A model generated the notes under the pieces. It worked only from the letters and a program-made list of their open reading frames with translations. It was not told the origin of the DNA and searched no databases. DNA of 64,000 bases from Sialis fuliginosa. Taxonomy: Eukaryota > Arthropoda > Insecta > Megaloptera > Sialidae. This document shows, piece after piece, positions 55,015-64,000 of the stretch. Each line of letters starts with the position of its first letter. Position 1 is the stretch's first letter. Where the stretch lies: NCBI GenBank assembly GCA_961205875.1, contig OY540813.1:19253001-19317000 (forward strand), read 5' to 3'. The position numbers and the translations under genes were made by a program.

Positions 55015-55031
55015 CCCCCCCCCCCCCCCCC
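55015..55031. repeat. Homopolymer tract of 17 C
   Basis: A run of 17 cytosines lies in a C-rich patch (about 54,940-55,110) within otherwise AT-rich DNA. A second C-rich run follows near 55,100. The patch may be a transposon remnant like the C-rich interior of the MITE at 61.3 kb, but no terminal repeats were found. Confidence 0.8.
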
Positions 55032-55109
55032 TTCCTAGGATTGAGTAAATTAATGCAATAAAAATTTATGTAATTATTTGGTCACGAGCTATGCCTCCCT
55101 TCCCCCCTA

Positions 55110-55932
55110 AAATATAACTCATTAAAATAATAATAATATTTAATCGACATAGATTTTCCCATTTTTATAAAACTGAATTGAAACTCATACAGATTATAAA
55201 ATTAAAATATCAAGACTCTCTGTTAAAAAAATTATTTTCTTAAATCAACCTATTACAAAATATGACTGCGCAGTTATTTTCGGAATTATAATAAATTTTT
55301 AAAATACCCTTTCAAGAGATCTCTCCCCTGCAACTGATTTTGAATCACTGTTACTTTGCGTATTAATTTTTAACATTTTGAAACTGGGTCCTGTAGATAA
55401 ACTTGCATGAATTGTATAGTTTAGAAAATATTCTTTCCAAAAGTATTATTTAAAATATATTTAATATAGTTTTAATAGTAATCATATGGTTTTAATTATC
55501 AAAAGTTATCGCTATATCTCTACTTTTTTAAAAATATTTTTACACTCTTTTTATTATTTTTTTATTAACCATCCCTTTTTATTTATTTATATTTACGATA
55601 ACGAATAGAAGTTTACAATAAAGAATAACACTTTATTCAGTGGCCCCTCCAAAAGAAATAGAAGAAGTCACAAAATTCATAAATAAAAATAATACAATAT
55701 TATTATAGGTATTAATAATAATAATACTACCTCAACTTAACATTTATTGTAGGTATTAATTATTATTTTTTATGTATTTCATAAAATATTTTTCATACTT
55801 TGTTGAAAATTTTCATAAGTGGTATTTATCAATTGTTTCTCTTTAATTTATAAATTGTTTCCATTTGTTAACATTAATCTTTTAACTGACGTATTAAGTA
55901 TCATATGTCAAATGTATATATAACCCGAAAAC
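55110..55932. other. AT-rich noncoding stretch, nothing recognised
   Basis: AT-rich sequence with runs of ATT/ATA between 55,690 and 55,770. I see no gene, splice context or inverted repeat. Confidence 0.55.
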
Positions 55933-56295
55933 GCCCATTAAGTGAAAAAATCTACCACAATGCATTCTGGATTCTCAGATCCAGCCGCAATGCAAATTTC
56001 GTATCGTGGCACATTCAAAAACGCTCATAAGGCATATTGGTATATTCAAAAAGATCACAAAATGAAATTGGTGGTCTTTTTTGTTGCGTTGTGGCATTTT
56101 CACATTGTCAAAACGCGTTTAGCTCTATTATTAAAAAAATCTCAACACAAATTTCACTTTGTCTTCTTTCTGAATATACCAAAACGCGTTGTGAGTATTT
56201 TTGTAAGAGCTACAATACGAAATTTGCATTGTGACTGGATCTAACAATAAGAAGTCAGAATGTGTTGTAATCGTTGTTTTTTTCGCTCAATGAGC
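55933..56295. mobile_element. Foldback MITE, about 363 bp
   Basis: The two halves are imperfect reverse complements over nearly their full length. The strongest part is AGATCCAG...CAATGCAAATTTCGTAT (55,977-56,004) against its mirror at 56,215-56,242, with two mismatches in 28. Outer parts also pair: GCCCATTAAGTGAAAAA at 55,933 with the mirror of TTTTTCGCTCAATGAGC ending 56,295, and CATTCTG near 55,963 with its mirror near 56,256. Inner parts pair as well (TTGGTATATTCA near 56,037 with TGAATATACCAA near 56,172). The plus-strand open frames inside are by-products of the palindrome. No transposase is encoded, so it is non-autonomous. The family is not assigned. Confidence 0.75.
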
Positions 56296-56671
56296 ATTAT
56301 AGAAATTTGAGCCTAACATGTATGCTCAAAATAAAACGTTTCGACTTTTTATTTCGCAAAGTAAACTGTTAACAGATAATATTTTCAGATTGGTGTTTTC
56401 TATTCTATGTCAGTTTTTCTTTTCTTAATGGTTATATTTTTTATGAGTACCTATAGGTTTTGGAGAAGAGTTTCTTATTTTGCATATAAAATTAGATACT
56501 TGAAATAAAAATATCAGTTATCATTAAAAAAACAAACATAGAAAACACCATTTTTTTAATATCATGATATTGCCCCCTCCAAACTGAGTTGCTTTCGTCT
56601 AAAAAGTTTTTTTGTAAACAGCTCACTTTTGTCAATAAAAAATTCAATACGTTTTATTTTGAACGCTCGGT

Positions 56672-58434
56672 ATATAGGCAATTCTAAATAAAATTTTCCT
56701 TTTTTGGCAAAATTAGAATATATTTTTTTATAAGCACTTTCTCGTAACCCAAATTTTCTTTCGAATCAGTTTATATATAAACGTTAAAAATCATGAACAT
56801 AAAAAAAACTCGTGACAACCTTTGTTAATTTTTAAATGCAAATCGGCTCATTTTCAAATATTACTCAGCTTTTTGATATATAATTGCATGCAACATATGA
56901 TCTCTCAAATAAAAGCTTTAACATCTACTTTATGGATGCAAAAATTGCCGATTGCTTAATTTTGAAATATTTACACAGCGTTTAAATTATATTTGTTTTA
57001 ATAATTCTAAAATTACTGAAAATGAAGGGTTCTTTATCATGAATCGATTGAGACTTGTTTCAAGTCCATAGGATGACAATTGTTTTTATTACGAAAATTC
57101 ACTTCATCTATTTGCAGAATAAAACTCTGCCAAATCGGATAACTAGAAGTAAGGAAATTTTCAGTTTATTTAAATAAAAATTGATATTTCTACGATAATT
57201 TTTTTGTAAAATATTATTTAGCGGAACTTTCAAAAATATCTGCTGATAGGCAGTAGCGCTGTCATAATTATTATAATGTGTTATAGGTTAGTATATTCTG
57301 TATTTTATTCAAATGTATGCCTTTTTGCAAATAGATCATCTTGAGTTATGCTTCATTACGTTACATCTTTAATCGAGAAAAAATCTGATAAGTTTGCATT
57401 AAAAAATGTAGAGCGTATTTATTTACATCAGCCATACCTATGTACATTTGTCATTTATCTAAAAAATGTACATTTAAATTTTGTGACGTATTATATTAGT
57501 TAATGGCATTGTCACTTATTGTATAATACATTTTTTTATGAAAATTTATGACGATAATAAACATCTGGATATTATTATGTGTTCTGAATTTCGTATGTTT
57601 CATGATTTAAAAAAATCAATTTTGTTTGTTGAATTCGAATATTATGTAATTGTGAATAATTTTAAAGATAATACATTATTATTATTATTTGTGGAATACT
57701 TTTTTCGCGTATTGTATTTATTTATTCTTTTTTAGCAGATCGATTTATTATTTATTTGATATGATTTCAAAAGAACTTACATAATCACTATTATTACTAT
57801 TAATATCCGTTTTTTACAAAAAATGCGAGTAAACATATGAAAACTACACTAACACATCCTTAAACAAATTAATTGACAGTTAACAACCTTATTAATTATT
57901 ACATTTAAAAAAGTTTAAGGGGTGTGCATTTTATGACCAAGCCATCTTATTTTTTGGCTTATTCTAAGCACATTTTATTCTTTGCAAATTTTTTAAAAGT
58001 TGGTTCTTTAGGAGATAAAAATAATAATAGAATAACTAAAACATACAAAATAATTTGAACGCTGTGTAAATATTTCAAAATTAAGTAATCGACAGTCTTT
58101 GCATCCTTAGTGGGCGTTAAGAGCTTTTATTTGAAGGATCATATGTTGCGATTATATGTCAGCATAAGCCGATTTGCATTAAAATTAACGTTATTTTTAC
58201 TTTCTTATATCCATGTATATGGAATATATACATAATATATAAGTAAAGTATCGATTTATTTTTAAACGTCAAAAAAAGGTTGTCACGATGCAGTTTTTTT
58301 ATGTTCAAGATTTTTTACGATTATATATTAGACTGTTACGCAAGAACATTTGGGTTGTGAAAATGTGCTCATTAAAAAATTAATGTTCTAATTTTGCGAA
58401 CAAAGGTACATTTTATTTAGAATTTCCCATATAC
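56672..58434. mobile_element. Large foldback element, about 1.76 kb with arms of about 350-400 bp
   Basis: The left arm (56,672 to about 57,010) and right arm (about 58,030-58,434) are diverged inverted copies. ATTCTAAATAAAATTTTCCT at 56,680 mirrors the sequence around 58,402-58,422. GACAACCTTTGTTAAT near 56,814 mirrors AAAAAGGTTGTCACG near 58,272. GCAAATCGGCT near 56,839 mirrors AGCCGATTTGC near 58,168. TTGAAATATTTACACAGCGT near 56,962 mirrors ACGCTGTGTAAATATTTCAA near 58,060. The middle kilobase is AT-rich without a credible coding frame. The arms differ by many substitutions and indels, so the element is old. Confidence 0.7.
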
Positions 58435-58794
58435 ATATATAGTAACAACTTAAAGTACCATGCAAAGAAAGATAGAACAATTGTTATGAAAAGTATCGAA
58501 AATATAGTTTTCCAAAATATATCCGTTTCCACGACACTTTTTGTGTATTGCAGTGTATATCATCGTGTATATAAATGATTTGAAATACGTATAAATGAAA
58601 ATAATAGTAAATAAATAAATAACAGAACCTAAATATTATATAAAAAATATACGTTTCTTTTCTGTTCAATTATTTTGAATGATAAAATTATTCAAACTAG
58701 CTCTACATATGTCAATAAATTTTGGCAAACACATAACTTCTGAATTATGTTATTTTCAGAACTTATGTACTCCGTTACTGCCAGTATAATACAT

Positions 58795-59672
58795 ATACAG
58801 GATGTTCGCCAGAATCGAGTGATCATTACTAACATTGTTATTATTGGAGCTATAAGATCGGTTAAATGCGCAAAGTATAACTACATTTTTGGGATGAATA
58901 ATGGCGGTGTCAAAAAAATCAATTTTAAAAGATATATTAAAATATAACTTTTTTTAATGGAATAGCCTGTATATTATTATTGGATTTTATAACTGAGAAT
59001 ATTTTCTATCTAAGAGTGTATACATACATCATGGTAAAATTTATAGAAAACAAGTTATAACAAGTATAAAATTAATAGAAAATACCGAAAAATAGTGTAT
59101 AGTAGATTTAATAATAAAATACAAACAAATGAATTTTAAAACAACAATTTCAGGTATTTATGTCTATTTCGCACATTTTTAACGTTTTTGGGTATTATTT
59201 ATAAAAAATTATAATTAATTATGATAAATAATATTTTTCTTTATCAATAAATTTTAAAAACGTTAAAAATCTGTGAATAAATTATATAAATACCTGAAAC
59301 TATTGTTTCAAAATTTTTAATCATTTCTTTCTATTTTATTTAATCTGCTTAGCACACTATTTTTCGATATTTTCTATTAATTTTATACTTGTTATATCTT
59401 GTATTCTATCAATTTCACCATCATGTATGTATACACTCTTATAAAGAGAACATTGCCAGCTATAAAATCCAATAATAATATACAGGGTATTCTATTTAAA
59501 AAAAAGTTGTATTTCAATATATCCCTTAAATTCGGTATGCAAGGTTTTTTTGATACCGCCATTATTCATTCCAGAAAAAATACTGATACTTTGCCCATTT
59601 AACCAATCTTCTAGCTCCAATAATATTAATAAAGTTAGCAATGATCACTCGATTCTGGCGGATAGCCTGTAT
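58795..59672. mobile_element. Composite palindrome, about 880 bp, bounded by two inverted copies of a 180-190 bp element
   Basis: The outer ends are ATACAGGATGTTCGCCAGAA at 58,795 and its mirror ending at 59,672 (TTCTGGCGGATAGCCTGTAT). Each arm begins and ends with ATACAGG/CCTGTAT-type sequence (58,795-58,972 and 59,480-59,672), so each arm looks like a small element in its own right. The inner part also pairs: ACTATTTTTCGATATTTTCT near 59,357 mirrors AGAAAATACCGAAAAATAGT near 59,077. The pairing closes on an AT-rich loop near 59,230. The short plus-strand frames at 58,747-58,947 and 59,399-59,602 lie in the arms and are not genes. Confidence 0.7.
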
Positions 59673-59679
59673 GTATACA

Positions 59680-61290
59680 TTATTAAAAGCTAATTTAATC
59701 TTTACATGCAGTAACAATAAAACGTTTTTAAACCTTCAGGTTAAATTTAAGCATTTAATATTACTCGTATGTACTTATATTATTTGTTTCAAAATTATAT
59801 TGGTCACACGCTCTTAATAATGGTTGTAAAAGGTAGATCAGTTTTGATCAACAACACAATATAAAATTTAGATAAGTATATTGACATATATGGCAATTTT
59901 AATCAATTCTAGCCCTTTCCAAAGAAATAAATATATATCAATGTTTACATGAATGCGAACATATTACAATAACACAGGCCCACAAAAAAAATATTTCACT
60001 TCTAATCGGACTATGTTTTTCTTACGTATATTTGGGCACCGAAAACGAATTTGACAATAAAAAATCTCGTCCATTCCTGAATTTTTTTTATCGTCAGAAA
60101 TTGCAAAAAATAATAAGTAAATAATTAAGTTTTTTCTCTTCGATTTTTTTTGTATTGCTGAACAACCGTTTTTGACCGAGTTATGAAAAAAAACTTTCAG
60201 CTTTCCAAATCTACTCTTGGATTTTTTACGATTTTCTGTTCCCTAGTTATACGCGTTTAAAGTTTAAATTGTGGTTTTTACTTGGATCGCAACAAATTAT
60301 TTTATTTTTTAATAATAACCACACGAAATCGAACACAAACCATAAATATTTAATATTTTTAATACCTATATCAATATTTCAAATCACATGTATAATATAT
60401 AAATGATATACATTTCGAAAATAAAAATGTTTTTTAAAATAATATATAAAATAAATAGAAAAGAAAAAATATATTTTCACATATAAGTGCTAAGGAAGGT
60501 TTCTAGGATTTTGGTTTCTGGGATTAATTTTTGTTTTTATTATTACATTTTCCATAATATTTATATTAGTTTTAATAGAATGCAAACCCTATAACCTTTG
60601 ACGTACCATTTTATTGATAATAAAATAATGTTAATCTCTTTTTTAATTCGCTTATCGCAAGGTAGTATAGAAAAAATTGTATTATAAATTCTGTCATTAT
60701 TTTGCAATATATATAATCACAAAATTTTAAATTATAAAATAAATACCTAATTACTTTTTTTTTTAATTTCAAATATATTTTCAAATAAAAACTTGTCTTA
60801 TATCCAATATTGTCTTATAACCAATATTATATGTTCTACTTTTTATTATATTCGTGATTATATATGTCAGTATTAACTCTTAAAATTACATTTCATTAAG
60901 TAAGATTACTATTTGAAACGATGTATAGTAATAAATAGTTTTAAAATCTTTACACTTGACTTTCTAGTTTATTTACAATGTTTTATTCAAAATTCTTCAC
61001 AGAGTGAATAAGAAAGTAAGTATGAATCATTAATTCTATAGCGTAAAATATTAACATTTTCTATAAAAATGTATTCGCTAATAATTTTCCACAATTTATC
61101 TAATCAAATTTATTATGTGACATTATATTTTAGAGGTATGGCATAATTGACAAGTTTTTTTAAATAGCATATTATTCAGTCACGCAGTAAAATTTAAAAT
61201 ATTGAATTTTGATTTTCCAATTTACTACGATATTATGTAACATACATACAAATTATACGGTATACTATTTCAAAATGCCAATATATGTAC
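59680..61290. other. AT-rich noncoding stretch
   Basis: I see no gene. The part from about 59,990 to 60,300 is less uniform, with phrases such as GACCGAGTTATGAAAAAA and CCCTAGTTATACGCG of the kind seen in degraded repeats. I found no terminal repeats, so it is not called as an element. Confidence 0.5.
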
Positions 61291-61298
61291 ATATATCT

Positions 61299-61571
61299 CA
61301 GTGGTGGACTAAGGAAGGTTGGTACCCAGTTGTCCCCTCCCCCTTCCCTAAAACTTTTTTCAACCATTTTAATGACCTGATTTTTTTGTTGTCACAAAAT
61401 TTTGGCGCCCCCTAAAAGTTACTTTTGCACCCCCCCTGTAGTTTATGAAGACCAATATTTTTTGTCATCATGCGTCACTTTTTAATCCTCATCAAGCTCT
61501 TCTACCTCATTTTAGCACCCTCCATTCTCTTGTGGCAGACCGACCCACCCCCCCCCCTTAGTCCACCACTG
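61299..61571. mobile_element. hAT-type MITE with 8-bp target-site duplication
   Basis: Perfect 16-bp terminal inverted repeats CAGTGGTGGACTAAGG / CCTTAGTCCACCACTG bound a 273-bp element. It is flanked by ATATATCT on the left (61,291-61,298) and ATATTTCT on the right (61,572-61,579), matching at 7 of 8 positions. Terminal CAG...CTG with an 8-bp duplication is the hallmark of the hAT superfamily. The interior is C-rich and encodes no transposase, so it is non-autonomous. The 68-codon frame at 61,209-61,415 that crosses its left end is not a gene. Confidence 0.85.
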
Positions 61572-61579
61572 ATATTTCT

Positions 61580-61900
61580 CTGAAATATGACGTTACATAA
61601 AAAATATAAATAGTTGAATTGTGGTAAATAATTAACAAACAAAAATCTGTAGAAAACGTTTCTTTTTCTAAAGTTGATATTTTAGGCTATAGAATTAATG
61701 TTCCATACTTTATATTCATCCTGTATCTGTACGTATGTAATAGAACCAAAAAAAACTAGCGATATTTTAATACTTTTTTTAACAAACAATAAAATTATTA
61801 ATTTTCATTTCAATCTATTTAAATTAATAATTCGTATTCAAAGAGTTAATACAGATAACGACAATATGATAATTTAAATATAATTAAAACAATAAAATCT
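61580..61900. other. AT-rich noncoding stretch next to the candidate splice donor
   Basis: No gene or repeat is recognised. On the minus strand this would be the start of the first intron. Confidence 0.5.
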
Positions 61901-61905
61901 CTTAC

Positions 61906-62001
61906 CTATTTCAAGTGCAATAATTATTTAAATACTCTACACTTATCAAAATTTTGAAATAATAAACACACTAAACACAGAAGATATAAGAACGCAACAC
62001 T
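61906..62001 (-). other. Candidate first, noncoding exon of the giant gene
   Basis: On the minus strand an arthropod-type initiator TCAGTG (A at 62,001) is followed 96 nt later by AATAG|GTAAGAG, a near-consensus 5' splice site whose intron begins at 61,905. The only ATG around it opens a frame that ends within a dozen codons, so the exon would be 5' UTR. It points toward the giant exon about 10 kb downstream, and no other minus-strand gene lies between. Linkage to the giant gene is inference. Confidence 0.4.
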
Positions 62002-62110
62002 GATTCCATTAGAGAGTTCAACAAACAATGCGGCGTACCCCCGGTGTCACGGCACGGTAATCGCATTGAAGAAGACATACAAAACCCTCTACAACTTAAT
62101 ATAATACGTG
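62002..62110 (-). promoter_or_regulatory. Candidate core promoter region
   Basis: A GC-enriched patch (it includes GGCGTACCCCCGGTGTCACG near 62,032-62,051) stands out from AT-rich surroundings directly upstream of the initiator at 62,001. No TATA box is seen 25-35 bp upstream, so it would be a TATA-less, initiator-driven promoter. Confidence 0.35.
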
Positions 62111-63940
62111 CTATGTTTGTTTGTTAACCAAGGACGCAGGCTGTAACTTATAGTGTTGGTAACCATATCCCTACATGTATTTAACAACTGTGAATTATTT
62201 AAATATGAAAAAATATATATTTTTGAGTTCCAATTTTCTAAATACAATTACTAAAATTTTCATCTATAGACTTTCGTGGTTGTTATCCATATTAACTTAA
62301 TTACAGAATACGTCATGTCCTAATTTTTATCTTATTAGAACCCATTTTAATTTTTATATAAATATAATTTTTTTTAATCCCAAGCTACGAAAATACGCAG
62401 AACAAACGTTTTTTGATATTATCTCAGAAATGGAGACATTAAATCAAAAATTGTTTTGAATAAGATCTAATCTTTTAAAGAAAATCACGAGATATTAAAA
62501 GTATGTTCTATCACTCTAAATTTTTCTTTTATCTATTGTTAAAATGTTAAAAACAATTTTGGCCATGAAAATCTAAAAATCAAAGTAAGATAACGCTATC
62601 TGCGATGTATTAAATATAAATGATAACCCACTGACAGTTCTAATGAAGGGTAAGGTTTATATGAATGGCTTTAATACATGCGCATTAAGTAGAAATCAAC
62701 GATCTACAAGGAGTAGTGGCAATTGTACCTTATAAAATGCTTATCATTTACATAATTATACATTTATTACCACTGTTCTAAAATCCCGAGCCAATTAATG
62801 TTCATTTAACACCTCACACATAGCATTAGCTTAGCTTTTGCTCTAAAGCTAATTCTTTATAATACCTGAGATAAATCATGTATTGATACATTTTCTATAA
62901 CTCTTTTACTTTTCCTAAATTTCTGAATATTCTTACAATGGAAAGTATTAGTATCTGTAGTTAAAGTTTTATTTTTTAATACATGCATGATATCTTTGTA
63001 AAAAAACGCAGCTTTCTTTGAAATAAGTAATACGAGTATACCTTATGTTCTACTTTTTGTTTAATGACTGTGTATGGTTTCCTTTACATATGTATGCTTA
63101 AATACTTTTAGAAAATCGATGCACAAGTTAAATATAATATGTATATATCATAATAGAGCTTTATTTAAACCTTTAATGTTATTCCGTATCATATTTTAAC
63201 ATCCATGTTATTTAAAATCTGTCTGTTCGAGAGACATTAACCAAATTGTATACATAATAAACTTACTGCAATTTAACAAGAATTTTTATTATTTCCCAAT
63301 CAAAACAAAATTTATAAAGTTTTCATGTTTTATATTACAATATACAAAGGCTGCATATATATTTTCAAACTATCTTACAGAAGGCCGCACTATAATAAAC
63401 AATAACTACAAAAAAATTCCACAAGTTCCTCGTCCCTGTCCTAACTGATTGTGTTAACTTTTTTTATATATCTTTACATTAAATAAAAAAATCTTTAAAT
63501 TACTTCACTATTTAATTAATTTGATACTAATATTAGCAAACCATCGAATACATTGACCTGACCGTTTGGGTAAAGTTTTACAATTAATTAAAATATTAAA
63601 AAAATAAAATAAAATAAAACAGTATTGTATTATTTTCGTTATAAAATAAATGGTTTAGCTAATTGTAAAATCTCATTACATTGTACTAATGTCACATATT
63701 GACTTGTTAGTTCTAGAAACCTCCATTGTGATCCCCCAAGGACGTTATTCCGTCTTTTGTCTACTAAATTAATAAAAGCAAATTAGATTAGGAACTTATA
63801 TCTTTCGTTTTATACACTTATTTTTATAGCTTATAAATACTTGTTTTATGTAGATATTTATAAATCGATGAAGTTGTATACAAATAATAGTCTAAAATAT
63901 TGATTTTTTAAATAAATATAATTTAGTGATGTTAAATAAA
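62111..63940. other. AT-rich noncoding stretch upstream of the candidate promoter
   Basis: No open frame of convincing composition, no RNA gene and no inverted repeat was recognised. It could contain regulatory sequence, but nothing specific is supported. Confidence 0.5.
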
Positions 63941-63946
63941 TAATAA

Positions 63947-63982
63947 CCTGACGATGATTCTATGAATCGAAAGCTTGCACGA
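63947..63982 (+). other. Hairpin motif resembling retroelement-end or hammerhead-like sequence
   Basis: CCTGACGAT is followed by a perfect 5-bp hairpin GATTC-TAT-GAATC and then GAAAGCTTGC. The order CUGA(N)GA - stem - GAAA recalls a hammerhead ribozyme core, a motif known from Penelope-like elements. It also recalls the hairpin found at ends of some non-LTR elements. One extra U sits between GA and the stem, and flanking helices are not visible before the window ends. The element, if real, probably continues past 64,000. Confidence 0.3.
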
Positions 63983-64000
63983 ATAATTATTGCTCTAATA

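Noticed and set aside
55942-56244. 100- and 65-codon plus-strand frames
   Set aside because: They lie inside a foldback MITE and arise from its palindrome.
57538-57735. 65-codon plus-strand frame
   Set aside because: AT-rich chance frame in the middle of the large foldback element.
58484-58669. 61-codon minus-strand frame
   Set aside because: Tyr/Phe/Ile-rich chance frame in AT-rich DNA between two foldback elements.
58747-59602. Plus-strand frames of 66 and 67 codons
   Set aside because: They lie in opposite arms of the same palindrome, so they are transposon sequence rather than genes.
61209-61415. 68-codon plus-strand frame
   Set aside because: It runs from AT-rich flank into the hAT MITE and has no independent support.

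Overview
The window looks like a eukaryotic, probably insect, nuclear genome segment. The DNA outside the coding block is very AT-rich. It carries non-autonomous DNA transposons and foldback elements, shows splice-type signals, and has no bacterial operon structure. A hemipteran-like genome is my best guess, but only from base composition and element types. No species assignment is supported.

The left four fifths (1 to about 51,672) is one continuous open reading frame on the MINUS strand, running off the left edge without a stop. It is at least 17,224 codons long, about 1.9 MDa of protein in this window alone. Its N-terminal 1,017 codons (48,622-51,672) are unique, acidic, Ser/Thr-rich sequence. 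Everything below 48,622 is a tandem array of 235 units of a 69-residue (207-bp) repeat rich in Lys, Glu, Val and Pro. The very long plus-strand open frames across this array (up to 5,890 codons) are antisense shadows of the repeat and should not be annotated as genes.

Each repeat has a Lys/Glu/Val segment of about 34 residues that could form an amphipathic helix or coiled coil. A Pro-rich linker with three Ser-Pro/Thr-Pro sites follows, one of them a Lys-Ser-Pro. This architecture recalls giant cytoskeletal tails (giant ankyrin exons, MAP1B/Futsch, neurofilament-H), but I cannot assign the family. The array contains higher-order duplications in exact repeat register (5, 12, 13, 29, 33 and 128 units), so it has been reshaped by unequal exchange or gene conversion while the frame was kept.

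The right side (51.7-64 kb) lies upstream of the giant exon and is AT-rich noncoding DNA. It holds a candidate 5' UTR exon with an initiator and a consensus splice donor (61,906-62,001, minus strand) and weaker promoter and exon signals at 51.9-52.2 kb. It also holds a hAT-type MITE (61,299-61,571), a smaller MITE candidate (about 53,264-53,382), three foldback elements packed between 55.9 and 59.7 kb, and a hairpin motif like those of retroelement or ribozyme ends at the far right edge. A simple model is transcription from about 62.0 kb leftward, splicing over an intron of about 10 kb full of transposons, and entry into the giant exon.
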